DNA of 64,000 nucleotides from Cyclobacteriaceae bacterium (lineage in GTDB: Bacteria > Bacteroidota > Bacteroidia > Cytophagales > Cyclobacteriaceae), in contig JAOUDZ010000011.1 in NCBI GenBank assembly GCA_029858965.1, forward strand, positions 30,195-94,194, in the 5' to 3' direction. Of the stretch, positions 10,383 to 20,600 are shown in pieces. The first letter of the stretch is position 1, and the number at the start of each line of letters is the position of its first letter. Under the pieces are notes generated by a model, which made no database searches, was not told where the DNA came from, and saw only the letters and a program-made list of their open reading frames with translations. The position numbers were made by a program, and so were the translations under genes.

Positions 10383-11384
10383 TTGCGATTGACAACCATT
10401 CTCGACAATCATGGGCGCCCTATCACTTACCTGCGGCTAGCCGTCACAGACCGCTGTAACCTGCGTTGCTTTTATTGTATGCCGGAGCAGGGAATTCGTT
10501 ATTTGCCGAAGAAAGATGTCCTCACGTTTGAGGAAATCCAACGCTTAATCTCACTGCTCGCCTCCATGGGAATCACAAAGGTCCGGCTCACCGGCGGTGA
10601 ACCGTTTGTACGAAATGATTTGATGAAACTCATCCGGGGTATTACAAAAATTCAGGGCATTGAAGAACTTCACCTTACCACGAATGGTGTCCTGACCGGT
10701 AAACATATTCCGGAGCTGAAACAATTGGGGCTCGCATCCGTAAACCTCAGCCTTGACACACTCGACAAACAAAGATTCCATGCCATTACCAGAAGGGATG
10801 AATTTGAACCAGTAATGAACACCCTTAATCTGTTGATGGAGCACCAAATGCCCGTCAAGATCAATGCCGTGGTGATGGACGGAAAAAATATTGAAGACAT
10901 TCTTCCGCTCGTTGAATTGACCAGATTGAATAAAATAGATGTGCGGTTCATTGAAGAGATGCCGTTTAACGGTGAGGGTAACCATTACCCAACCTTGCAT
11001 TGGACCTACAAAAAGATTCTGGAATATATTAAAGGTCACTATCCAGAAATCATTAAGATACCGGATCCGGTATCTTCAACATCTTCAAATTACCAGATTC
11101 CGGGCCATATGGGTAACCTTGGCATTATCGCGGCTTTCAGCCGGACTTTTTGCGGAACCTGTAATCGCATTCGTGTGACCGCACAGGGTATGCTAAAAAC
11201 CTGTTTGTACGATGATGGTGTACTGGATATCCGTCAATTGCTTCGTGCCGATCTCAAAGATGATGCTTTGAAAGTGAAATTATTATCTGCATTTCAAAAC
11301 CGGGCAAAGGATGGCTTCGAAGCCGAAGCGAGCAGAAAGAACAAAATTCCGGTCTCAGAGTCTATGTCCACGATTGGCGGATAG
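10383..11384 (+). CDS. moaA: GTP 3',8-cyclase MoaA (radical SAM)
   Basis: TTG start; DRCNLRCFYCMPEQG, VRLTGGEPFVRNDL, FCGTCNRIRVTAQGMLKTCLYDD, C-terminal GG. Confidence 0.97.
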   Translation: MRLTTILDNHGRPITYLRLAVTDRCNLRCFYCMPEQGIRYLPKKDVLTFEEIQRLISLLASMGITKVRLTGGEPFVRNDLMKLIRGITKIQGIEELHLTTNGVLTGKHIPELKQLGLASVNLSLDTLDKQRFHAITRRDEFEPVMNTLNLLMEHQMPVKINAVVMDGKNIEDILPLVELTRLNKIDVRFIEEMPFNGEGNHYPTLHWTYKKILEYIKGHYPEIIKIPDPVSSTSSNYQIPGHMGNLGIIAAFSRTFCGTCNRIRVTAQGMLKTCLYDDGVLDIRQLLRADLKDDALKVKLLSAFQNRAKDGFEAEASRKNKIPVSESMSTIGG

Positions 11385-11449
11385 CCTGACCAATATTATT
11401 TTTCCGATAATTTCACCATCGAATTTTCCAGTAGCGCCGGGGCGTTAAA

Positions 11450-12739
11450 TTAATTATTAACCGGATCTGCGCCGGGTTTGATTTGAAATAAAGATCCCGA
11501 TCGGGTATCGTGCCCTATTCCGCGCTGTCCTATCATATACAACTCCCCAGATTCGTCCGCACCAAAACTGTTTATATAGTACTTTGGCATTATCAATTCT
11601 TCCTCCCCATCCTTGAATACCTCTCTTTTTTCGGCGGAGAATTCATCCAGGTTGTCAACAACTACTTTTGCCGGTATTTTCACCTGCAGGTCATTGAGGT
11701 AGAACATATCACCGCTCCAGTCTGCAATGATTACTTTGCCGCTCATTGGAGAATTGATTTTACCGTTGCAAATATGGCTACCCACAATGGCACTTCCGAA
11801 TCCAATTTCGTGGTTATATTCTGCAAGGGGGAATGCGGGCTCTGTCTTGATTGAATCTTTAGTCTGGTTCTCAGAAAGCAGGGTACCCTCATAAACAGGC
11901 CATCCATAATTTTTGCCTCGTTCAACGATGTTCACCTCTTCTCTTAATTGATTGCCAACATCTCCGCAGATCAAAACCCCGCTTACAGGATCAAAGGAAA
12001 ATCTATAGGGATTCCTGAATCCATATGCCCAAACTTCCGGCGATGGACTGTCCAGGAAAGGGTTATCTGCCGGTACTTTGTAAGGTTGGTCGTGGTTAAT
12101 ATCAATGCGCAAAATGGAGCCAAATAGATTGTTTAGATCCTGGGCATTCCCTCTTGAATGCTTTCCTGAACCTTCTCCAACACCCACATAGAGCATGCCA
12201 TCCGGACCAAACGCTAGGTGTCCGCCATTTACAAAATAACCTTCACAGTTGAGTTCCATGATGATTCTTTCACTATCCGGGTCTGCTTTGTCCGGATCTT
12301 CCGGGCTGATTTTGAATTCCGATAACCGTGCTGTATAGCCGGTACTATCCAGCCTGGATTCATGGCTGTAGTAAACAAAGAATCTCCCGTTTTCCGGAAA
12401 ACGGGGATGAAAGGCCAATCCGAGTAAACCCATTTCCGAAAAGCCAGGTAACCGATCTTCGACAAGATCACTGATATCAAGAAAGGGTTCCTTCATGGGC
12501 ATCTTATTCTTCAGCAAGACAATCTCACCCTTTTGCAGTACTACAAATAGCCGGTTAGAACCATCACCAGCGTTGGTAACATAAATGGGAATATCAAGAT
12601 CACCAGCGATCTGCACTAATCTTACGTGTAAGGTGTCGCGTGATGAATCACCCAATTGATCAGTAGCTGTTTTTGTCTGACATGAAAATAAGAAGGCAAC
12701 CAGGAAGAGCGTGAAAAAAACAATCAATTTTGTCATCAT
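11450..12739 (-). CDS. PQQ-dependent sugar dehydrogenase / glucose-sorbosone dehydrogenase-like lipoprotein
   Basis: Lipobox LFSCQ; GLLGLAFHPRFPENGRFFVYYS, YGFRNPYRFSFDP, GKNYGWPVYEG. Confidence 0.9.
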   Translation of the reverse strand: MMTKLIVFFTLFLVAFLFSCQTKTATDQLGDSSRDTLHVRLVQIAGDLDIPIYVTNAGDGSNRLFVVLQKGEIVLLKNKMPMKEPFLDISDLVEDRLPGFSEMGLLGLAFHPRFPENGRFFVYYSHESRLDSTGYTARLSEFKISPEDPDKADPDSERIIMELNCEGYFVNGGHLAFGPDGMLYVGVGEGSGKHSRGNAQDLNNLFGSILRIDINHDQPYKVPADNPFLDSPSPEVWAYGFRNPYRFSFDPVSGVLICGDVGNQLREEVNIVERGKNYGWPVYEGTLLSENQTKDSIKTEPAFPLAEYNHEIGFGSAIVGSHICNGKINSPMSGKVIIADWSGDMFYLNDLQVKIPAKVVVDNLDEFSAEKREVFKDGEEELIMPKYYINSFGADESGELYMIGQRGIGHDTRSGSLFQIKPGADPVNN

Positions 12740-13070
12740 GAAACAGGAAGGGTTTGGTTAAAATACCTTTAATTGTTTTGCTTACAAAATATTTTTATCC
12801 TGTGGACTACTAGTTGATGGGCATAAGTATGAATATCACGATCGCGTTGTATTGGTATTAATTGCCTTTATATACCGGCAATGCGCCGGGTATCTTACCC
12901 ACAGTCCCGTTTATCTCCCATATTCTCATCTGATGAAGTTTTATTCTGCCGCCTGCCGGACATATCCATTGCCAAACAAGAAATGGCATGCGCTGAGTTG
13001 CAAAAGTTCGCCTTGAAAAAGGGGCTAATTACCCAATCCTTCCTATTTTGCGGCGTATTAATCGACCGGC

Positions 13071-15509
13071 ATGAAAAAGATAAATTTCGTTACGCATATC
13101 CTTCCTCACGGAATTGCCATTGCTGTATTTTTGATCGTTACCATTTTCTTTTACAATCCCATTTTCTTCGAAAACAAAGCCATAAACCAATCGGATATTC
13201 AACAATGGGAAGGCTCCTCGAAGTCGATGCGCGATTTTCGGCAACAGACGGGAGAAGAGCCGCTGTGGTCTGAATCCATGTTCAGCGGCATGCCGGGCTA
13301 TCTTGTCAATGTGGAGTGGGGAAACAAAGTTGTTGGCTATCTCAAAAGCATTCTTGCATTTAAGCTCCCACATCCCGTTGCCAACATCTACCTGGCTTTC
13401 TTATGTTATTACATTTTACTACTGACCTTTGGTGTAAGACCCTACCTGGCCATTGGAGGTGCTATCGCATTTGGCCTTTCCTCTTATTTGATTATCGGGC
13501 TTAGTGTAGGGCACAGTTCGCGAATCGGTGCCATTGCGTTTATGCCGCTTGTTATGGCTGGCATCCATCTTGCGTTTACAAACCGAAGAATATTAGGATT
13601 TGGTGTCACTACTGCCGGGCTTGCGCTGCACTTCCGTGAGAATCATTTGCAGATGACCTACTACCTATTGCTTATTGTCGCCATATATGGCATTATACAA
13701 CTCATCCTGTTTCTAAAAGCAAAGCAAGGTTTTCAGTTCCTCCAATCAGTCGGCGCGCTTATGCCTGCCGTAATCATTGCAGTAGGTACCTTCTTCGGAC
13801 CCATGTGGGCCATCACGGAATACAGCACCTATTCCCGTGGAAAGTCTGAATTGACTGCACCAGACACTAGAGAACAATCAAGCGGGCTGGACAGGAGTTA
13901 TGCTTTTCAATACAACTATGCTATTCTGGAACCGCTGACTTTGCTGATACCAAATTTTTATGGAGGCAGTAGCCAGCATTTAATGGCAGCTGATCAAGAT
14001 AGCTACGTGTACAAGGCCCTGGCGCGCACGGGTGATGAAAAGACGTTTAACCAGCTGGCCTATTATACCGGTGCCTATTGGGGACCTCAAACTCCCCTTC
14101 CCTATTATGCGGGTGCAATAATTGTATTTTTATTTGCAGTTGGCATTGCATTCGCAGAAAAAAAATATACGTGGTGGCTTGTTGCGGTTTGTGTTCTTGC
14201 CGTAATGATGAGTTGGGGCAGTAATTTTGCCAAATTCAATTACTTCATCTTCGACTACCTTCCTGGATACAATAAGTTCAGGTCCGTAACCTTTGCCGTG
14301 ATCATGATTATCATGGCAATGCCCCTGCTTGGGCTGCTTGGTGTAGAGAAGATTATGGTGGAAGGGTTAACCAAACCAAATAAGAAAAAGCTACTCATCG
14401 CATTTGGTGCAACGGGAGGCATATGCCTATTTTTCATACTATTTGCCGGCATGCTCAGCTTCGTGCGGCAGGGTGAAGAACAACTCCCATCCTGGTTCAT
14501 CAGCGCTTTAGCCGATGATCGCAAAAGCCTGTTGAGGAGTGATGCCCTCCGATCACTGGCATTCATCCTGGCTGCATTTATTGTACTCTATTTAGAAATA
14601 TGGAAAAAGATTTCGCCATTGGCATTTTATTTCTTTTTGATAGCCATGATCACGATTGATATTGCCATTGTAGACAATCGTCATTTCACCAAAGAAAACT
14701 ATAAGCGGAAACGTGAAAACGCAGCCTTCATAGCTTCAGAGGCGGATCAGGAAATTTTGAAAGACAAATCGTACTACCGCGTCTACAATTTACAGAATGC
14801 TTTCCTGGAGGCAAGGACTTCGTATTTCCACCATTCAGCAGGCGGATATCATGGCGTTAAGTTAAGGCGATATCAGGATCTCTATGATTCGTGTTTGTAT
14901 AAGGAAACCAATGAATTAATCCGCAACGTTCAAGCAGGCAACATGGATCTTAATCAATACGGCGTGATAAACATGCTCAATATAAAATATATGGTATTCG
15001 GGCCGCAGCGGGATAATATTATTCCTAACATGGCGGCAAGTGGAAACGCCTGGTTTGTAAAGGATTTAATTGTGGTAGACACACCTACAGAAGAACTAAA
15101 AACTGTATGTGAACTGGATACGCGAAAAACGGCAGTAGTAAATGGCTCCGAATTTAAGGTAGAAAGTTTTGCGTTTGATAGTACAGCCACGATTAGCCTA
15201 ACCGAACATAATCCCAACCATCTGAAGTATGAAAGTCAGTCGCAGGAAAATGTCTTTGCTGTTTTTTCTGAAATTTATTATCCGAAAGGGTGGGTAGTAA
15301 CCATCGATGGAAAGGAGGCAGAAATATTACGTGCGGATTACGTACTGCGTGCTATGCCGGTTCCTGCGGGCAAACACTCGATAGAATTCAATTTCCGGCC
15401 TCGTGCCTATGTGGTTGGAAACAAAATAACGACCTTCTCATCCTGGCTTATGCTGCTTGTTGTATTAGGAAGCATTGGATGGACATTTAAAGAATCAAAA
15501 GACGAGTAG
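13071..15509 (+). CDS. YfhO-like large multi-pass membrane protein
   Basis: Many TM segments; ENKAINQSDIQQWEG, SGMPGYLVN, C-terminal YPKGWVVTIDGKEAEILRADYVLRAMPVPAGKHSIEFNFRP. Confidence 0.85.
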   Translation: MKKINFVTHILPHGIAIAVFLIVTIFFYNPIFFENKAINQSDIQQWEGSSKSMRDFRQQTGEEPLWSESMFSGMPGYLVNVEWGNKVVGYLKSILAFKLPHPVANIYLAFLCYYILLLTFGVRPYLAIGGAIAFGLSSYLIIGLSVGHSSRIGAIAFMPLVMAGIHLAFTNRRILGFGVTTAGLALHFRENHLQMTYYLLLIVAIYGIIQLILFLKAKQGFQFLQSVGALMPAVIIAVGTFFGPMWAITEYSTYSRGKSELTAPDTREQSSGLDRSYAFQYNYAILEPLTLLIPNFYGGSSQHLMAADQDSYVYKALARTGDEKTFNQLAYYTGAYWGPQTPLPYYAGAIIVFLFAVGIAFAEKKYTWWLVAVCVLAVMMSWGSNFAKFNYFIFDYLPGYNKFRSVTFAVIMIIMAMPLLGLLGVEKIMVEGLTKPNKKKLLIAFGATGGICLFFILFAGMLSFVRQGEEQLPSWFISALADDRKSLLRSDALRSLAFILAAFIVLYLEIWKKISPLAFYFFLIAMITIDIAIVDNRHFTKENYKRKRENAAFIASEADQEILKDKSYYRVYNLQNAFLEARTSYFHHSAGGYHGVKLRRYQDLYDSCLYKETNELIRNVQAGNMDLNQYGVINMLNIKYMVFGPQRDNIIPNMAASGNAWFVKDLIVVDTPTEELKTVCELDTRKTAVVNGSEFKVESFAFDSTATISLTEHNPNHLKYESQSQENVFAVFSEIYYPKGWVVTIDGKEAEILRADYVLRAMPVPAGKHSIEFNFRPRAYVVGNKITTFSSWLMLLVVLGSIGWTFKESKDE

Positions 15510-15618
15510 AAATATTATAATCTATGGACAAGGGAACACGAAGGTGAGCGGATAATGAATATGGATTTGAGGAATGGTCGCAGTCAGGACAAAATATAAA
15601 CGCGAATTGCAGGGCAAA

Positions 15619-16914
15619 TTACTGTATTTGATTTAGCGTCACCTTTTCTCCTTTTCGGGTAAGCAAATGGATAATAGTCAAAGAGACCAGGTAAGTAAAA
15701 CCGCACAATGTGAAGAGTAAGTTGTATCCACCTACCAAATTACCGGCGGCTTTATAGGCATCCAACAGTGTTCCCACCAGCATTGGAAAGAGGATACCGC
15801 CTATGGCTCCCGCCATACCCGCAATACCGACAACAGAACTAACGGCCTCGGTAGGGAACATATCCGAAGCCATCGTAAAGACATTTGTTGCCCAGGCCTG
15901 GTGCACCGCTACGGCAAGGCTGATCAGGCCTACGGCCATCCACGCACTGGTTGCAAATTGGGCAAGTATGATAGACACTTCCAATGCAGCAAACAACAAT
16001 AACGATGCCTTCCGGGCACGCAACGTAGGCCACCCTCTCTTAATCAGCCATGAAGAAAAATATCCACCACCAATGCTACCAACGGTGGTTGCTGCATAAA
16101 TGATCATCAATTGCAGGCTTGGTTTTGTCAGGTCAAGGCTAAAGGTCGAAGCGAAATACGATGGAAGCCAAAATAGAAAGAACCAAAAAATCGGATCGAT
16201 TAAGCCCTTGCCTGTGATCAATGCCCACGTTTGCGGAAATGAAAAAAGCCTCTGCCATTTAATCGCATGCTTCGATTCCAGCATTTTTATTTCGTCCTGA
16301 CCACTCGTGATATAGTGATATTCTTCAGCAGACAACCGTTTCTGCTTTGCGGGAATAGTATAAAACAGCAACCAGAAGATTAACCAGATAAATCCAAGCG
16401 CTCCGGTAATCCAGAATACTTCCTGCCAGCCGAAATAATTCAAAATTAACGGGACAACCAGCAAAGCCAGCACGACGCCAACGCTTGTTCCCGAATTAAA
16501 AATACCTGTCGCCAGCGCGCGCTCCTTGGAAGGAAACCATTCGGAAACAGTTTTCATGGCCGCGGGAAAATTACCTGCTTCTCCAAGTCCCAGCCCTATT
16601 CGGGCGATACTAAAACCAGTAACGCTCCGGGCAAGCGCATGAAACATACCCGCAAGACTCCATATTACAATTGTAATGGTATAGCCCGCTTTCGTGCCGA
16701 TGCGATCAATGATTCCCCCTGAAACCAAAAGACCGATTGCATACGCTGCCGTGAATGCCATCACTATTCGGGCAAAGTCAGTTTCGGTCCATTCAAACTC
16801 TTTTTCCAGCAAGGGCTTGAGCAATCCGATTATTTGCCGATCCAAATAATTTATCGTAGTGGCAGAGAACAACAATACAACAATGAGCCAGCGGTAATTT
16901 TTAATAGTTGTCAT
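15619..16914 (-). CDS. MFS transporter, hexuronate/ExuT-like (anion:cation symporter family)
   Basis: TTINYLDRQIIGLLKPLLEKEFEWTETDFA, GLGEAGNFPAAMKTVSEWFPSKERALATGIFNSGTSVG. Confidence 0.92.
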   Translation of the reverse strand: MTTIKNYRWLIVVLLFSATTINYLDRQIIGLLKPLLEKEFEWTETDFARIVMAFTAAYAIGLLVSGGIIDRIGTKAGYTITIVIWSLAGMFHALARSVTGFSIARIGLGLGEAGNFPAAMKTVSEWFPSKERALATGIFNSGTSVGVVLALLVVPLILNYFGWQEVFWITGALGFIWLIFWLLFYTIPAKQKRLSAEEYHYITSGQDEIKMLESKHAIKWQRLFSFPQTWALITGKGLIDPIFWFFLFWLPSYFASTFSLDLTKPSLQLMIIYAATTVGSIGGGYFSSWLIKRGWPTLRARKASLLLFAALEVSIILAQFATSAWMAVGLISLAVAVHQAWATNVFTMASDMFPTEAVSSVVGIAGMAGAIGGILFPMLVGTLLDAYKAAGNLVGGYNLLFTLCGFTYLVSLTIIHLLTRKGEKVTLNQIQ

Positions 16915-16937
16915 AAGTGGGTTTTGGGAACAAGAAA

Positions 16938-18197
16938 TTACCAGCCATGAACAGATCCGTCATTGCTCTGCAAAATCGGATGTGGGAACTTTGTTTTGGT
17001 CACGACCTCCATCACAAACGTAGCTTTTTTTGGATCAAAGTTGACCCCCAGACCAGGGCTTGGGTTAAGGTAGAGTTTGCCATGCTTAAAGTGTAAGTAT
17101 TCATCATTGAAATACGGAGGTCTTTCAGGCTCACCACCTGCCAGCTCCATCATACAGCGCGTCGGACTACTTGAGCCCAATACGTGAACAAGCGCTGCCG
17201 TTGATAATGGTCCGGTAAAATGGGGAATCATTCCTACGTAATGCGTTTCACACATCGCGGCAATTTTTTTAAGTTCCAGGATGCCCCCGGAATTTGGCAA
17301 CGTAATCCTGCTATAATCAATCAACCTATTTTCAATTAACTCATTGATATCCCATCGGTCACCAAACTGCTCCCCCACCGCAATGGGTACTTTTGTCATC
17401 TGCCGGATCGTTTTATAGACACCCGGGTTTTCCGACCGGATGATATCTTCTACAAAATAGGGCTCGAGTTTTTCCAGCGCATCACAAATCTTGATTGCCT
17501 CCGGCGTATCGAATCGGGTGTGAAGATCTATCGCCCAATTGCCACTGCCGCCCACGGCGTCATCCAGGCGTTTGCAATGTTCAATCGTTTTCTTTGTATG
17601 CTCATAGAAATCAAATCTTTCTTCTCCATTTCCGCCGGTTGGTCCCGTTCGATAGGTGCGCAACCCGGCAGCGATACAATCCTTAGCGCGCTCATATTCC
17701 GTAGATCCTTTTGAAGCATTGAACCCGGTAGCATAGCATTCGACATATTTCCGCGTAGCGCCTCCGAGAAGTTCATACACAGGAACTCCCAATGCTTTAC
17801 CTTTAATGTCCCACAATGCCATCTCCAGTGCACCAAGTGCATGGAGCTTTTCTCTTCCAGGTGGATAAAACATACCCCGATAAAGATTCTGCCACAGGTG
17901 TTCAATGCTGAACGGATTTTCCCCGATCAGCATTTGTGCAACTTGCTCGATGGTATCCTTGGCACCCCCTTCACCTATGCCGATGATCCCCCCATCGGTT
18001 TCCACTGCTACAATTCCGCGCGCCTGGTTGAACAAGGGTTTTGTATAGCCCGGAGCACTGTAGTACCGGATTTTCGTGATCTTCATTTTAACAGGTTCAG
18101 GCATCTGGACGTTTGCATAGGCCTTGCTGTTCAACAGGCCTGCGGACACGCCTGCACCAGCTAGTGAAGCCTTTTTAATAAAATTCCTTCGTTGCAT
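16938..18197 (-). CDS. Enolase-superfamily (mandelate racemase/muconate lactonizing) protein with Tat-like signal
   Basis: N-terminus MQRRNFIKKASLAGAGVSAG; ALEMALWDIKGKALGVPVYELLGG; WAIDLHTRFDTPEAIKICDALE. Confidence 0.92.
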   Translation of the reverse strand: MQRRNFIKKASLAGAGVSAGLLNSKAYANVQMPEPVKMKITKIRYYSAPGYTKPLFNQARGIVAVETDGGIIGIGEGGAKDTIEQVAQMLIGENPFSIEHLWQNLYRGMFYPPGREKLHALGALEMALWDIKGKALGVPVYELLGGATRKYVECYATGFNASKGSTEYERAKDCIAAGLRTYRTGPTGGNGEERFDFYEHTKKTIEHCKRLDDAVGGSGNWAIDLHTRFDTPEAIKICDALEKLEPYFVEDIIRSENPGVYKTIRQMTKVPIAVGEQFGDRWDINELIENRLIDYSRITLPNSGGILELKKIAAMCETHYVGMIPHFTGPLSTAALVHVLGSSSPTRCMMELAGGEPERPPYFNDEYLHFKHGKLYLNPSPGLGVNFDPKKATFVMEVVTKTKFPHPILQSNDGSVHGW

Positions 18198-18234
18198 ACC
18201 GTAACTTTTTTGAGATTAGAAGACATTTTGAAGT

Positions 18235-18348
18235 ATGAGTAATCGAATATATGCAATTGGGGATTTTCATTGTCTCAATAAGGGAGAAATCATACTTGCC
18301 GCTGCACTGTGTCGCGCTTCAGGGAAGTCTGCAAGGAAATTCATCTAA
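18235..18348 (+). pseudogene. Possible remnant of a metallophosphoesterase N-terminus
   Basis: 37-aa ORF MSNRIYAIGDFHCLNKGEIILAAALCRASGKSARKFI resembles the MSxRxxAIGDIHGCL start of Ser/Thr phosphatases, then ends. Confidence 0.3.
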
Positions 18349-18798
18349 ACCAAAATTTTCATAGTCTAATTTAAAGTTCAGATAGTCAACTATTTAAAAA
18401 AATAATCAATTTCTCGATCGGCCCGCCCAATTCCGATCATCCGACGTGGTTAGCCGACCAAGCACCGATAATAACGATAACATGTTCTGCCTCGATTCTT
18501 AAACTTATACTAGCCCAAAGGTTGTTTCTGATTCGTCGCAGTACTTTTCACTCTACTTCCAAAAGTTAAAGTTTATCTGAAAATCGGTTGTTTTGACGAT
18601 AGCTTCTTTTGCCGACCAATCCTTATGGCATAATTTGAATCATTGATTTATAGGTGGAGCTTTAATTTCTGTTTGATGTATAGAACCGGGAAGAGAAATA
18701 CTCCTGCGGACGAAATCTTGAACGAAACCTATTGCAAAATCAGTAATGCCTTTCGTTTTCGATCAGGAATCCCATCCCATTTTAACAAACATGCATTC

Positions 18799-18862
18799 TA
18801 TCCATCCTAGAAATAGAAGTGACATGTATCCATTTCTAGGATGGATACATGTCACTTCTATT
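18799..18862. repeat. Two interleaved perfect inverted repeats (1-2-1'-2' topology)
   Basis: IR-A: TATCCATCCTAGAAAT (18799-18814) / ATTTCTAGGATGGATA (18832-18847). IR-B: AATAGAAGTGACATGTATCCAT (18812-18833) / ATGGATACATGTCACTTCTATT (18841-18862). Both read directly, no mismatches. Confidence 0.95.
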
Positions 18863-18985
18863 CATATAAACAGATTACAGTGCTGCCTTACTTGACAAAA
18901 GGGGTAAATGATCATCATGATCAGACCTTAAAACAAAACGAACCGGAAGCTATCCGAAGATAAGCATTAGCAGACAGGAGAACCC

Positions 18986-20548
18986 ATGAAAGGAATATTT
19001 ATACTTTGTGCCATAGCACTCTCCGTTACTTTGACGCCTGCGCGTGGTCAGGCAACAGGTCCTCAATACAGGCAGTTTTTCTTCAATCCCTATCTATCGA
19101 ACCCCGCATTTGTAGGAATTAACAACAGGGCAGAAGCTAATCTTGTTTACCGACAACAATGGATCAATTTTGCGGACGCCCCTGTCGCAATGGGTGCAAA
19201 TTTCCAATTTCCAACAAGCAACCGTGTTGCTTTGGGATTTAATGTATTTTCAGAAAAGCAGGTACTATTACGCAATACAAATTTCACGGCAACATTCGGG
19301 TATATTGTTCCTATTGCTGCTAACCAATCGCTTCGATTCGGACTTTCAGGAGGCGTTGGATTAAACAAGTTGGATCTTACCGCGGACGAGCTAAATACCA
19401 ACGATCCTGTTATTGCGAATGCTTCAGGCAATAACTTTTATGTCAATGGGAACTTTGGTATAGTCTATACAAATGCTGGCCTGAAGCTTGGCTTTGCTTT
19501 GACCGATATTTTTAAGTCCAATTCATTTAGTGCCGGAAGCTTCAATGAACTTAAACTCTCAAATCTGAAGAACAGACTTTACTCCGCAAGCTACAAATTT
19601 GATCTTGGCGTCATGGGTAATGTTTCTTTGGAGCCCTATGTATTGTACCGGCAAAGCGCAGACGGATTACAGGATGCCTGGGAAGTTGCGTCGTTGGTAT
19701 ACTTTAAAAACAAGTTCTGGACCGGTGGGAGTTATAATCAAAATAATGGACTCGCGCTTTTTCTTGGTATGAATGTGAAAGAAGCTTTCAGGTTTAGCTA
19801 TAGCTATGAATTTCCACCCTTTAAGTCGGGGTTCACATCGAACAGCTCCCACGAACTTCACATAGGCATTAAACTAGGGAATAAAAAATCCAAATACGCT
19901 GCTAAAACATCTCGGGGAGCAGTACCCATATATGGTGATGTTGAAAACGACGTGGTAATTCCGGAAGATGAAAGTCAGGAAGTAATTGCAGAAGTTGAAA
20001 GCAATGAAGCGAATCAGGAAGTAGAGAGCAAAGCGGTAACCAGGGCACCTCAGAATAATTCGGTAATTCCCGTAGAAGAGAAGTCCATAGGCGATCCAGA
20101 CATGCCTTCCGGTGGAAAGATACACCAGAAAAGATTTGTTGTCAGTAACCAACTGCATCCGGTAGAGACGGAAGCGCCTATCGTAGTGCCTATTGTAGCA
20201 TTGGAAAAAGAACCGGTTGAAGAAATTCCAGTAACGCCAGCCAACGCAGAAGAAACAGATAGAAAAGCACCGAAGGCTCCTTCCTTAAAACCCAACGAGG
20301 CCTTTACGATGACGCGTGGTCACCACTATGTAGTTGTCGGCGTCTTTGGTGTGCTTGACAATTCCATGCGATTTACGAAAGAAATGATTGGCAAGGGTTA
20401 CCATGTCAATGTTGCTCTTAATCCTGAAAATGATATGTACTACGTCTACATCGATTCAACTTTTGACGAGGAAGAAGCAAAAAAGGTAAGAAACGAATAT
20501 AAGCGTAAGAATTTGTTTAAGGATGCCTGGGTGTTTACACTGGAATAA
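18986..20548 (+). CDS. PorP/SprF-family type IX secretion outer-membrane protein with C-terminal SPOR-like domain
   Basis: YRQFFFNPYLSNPAFVGINNRAEANLVYRQQWINF; C-terminus HHYVVVGVFGVLDNSMRFTKEMIGKGYHVNVALNPENDMYYVYID. Confidence 0.9.
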   Translation: MKGIFILCAIALSVTLTPARGQATGPQYRQFFFNPYLSNPAFVGINNRAEANLVYRQQWINFADAPVAMGANFQFPTSNRVALGFNVFSEKQVLLRNTNFTATFGYIVPIAANQSLRFGLSGGVGLNKLDLTADELNTNDPVIANASGNNFYVNGNFGIVYTNAGLKLGFALTDIFKSNSFSAGSFNELKLSNLKNRLYSASYKFDLGVMGNVSLEPYVLYRQSADGLQDAWEVASLVYFKNKFWTGGSYNQNNGLALFLGMNVKEAFRFSYSYEFPPFKSGFTSNSSHELHIGIKLGNKKSKYAAKTSRGAVPIYGDVENDVVIPEDESQEVIAEVESNEANQEVESKAVTRAPQNNSVIPVEEKSIGDPDMPSGGKIHQKRFVVSNQLHPVETEAPIVVPIVALEKEPVEEIPVTPANAEETDRKAPKAPSLKPNEAFTMTRGHHYVVVGVFGVLDNSMRFTKEMIGKGYHVNVALNPENDMYYVYIDSTFDEEEAKKVRNEYKRKNLFKDAWVFTLE

Positions 20549-20565
20549 AACTTTCGGATTGATAT

Positions 20566-20600
20566 AAAAAAGTGCCCTGAAATTCCTGATGTATTTCAGG
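20566..20600 (-). terminator. Terminator overlapping methyltransferase 3' end
   Basis: CCTGAAAT-acatcagga-ATTTCAGG then gcacTTTTTTat on minus strand. Confidence 0.6.

Noticed and set aside
15803-16300. Plus-strand ORFs antisense to the MFS transporter (98 aa, 66 aa)
   Set aside because: Shadow frames of a well-supported minus-strand gene; many similar long antisense ORFs occur throughout the window.
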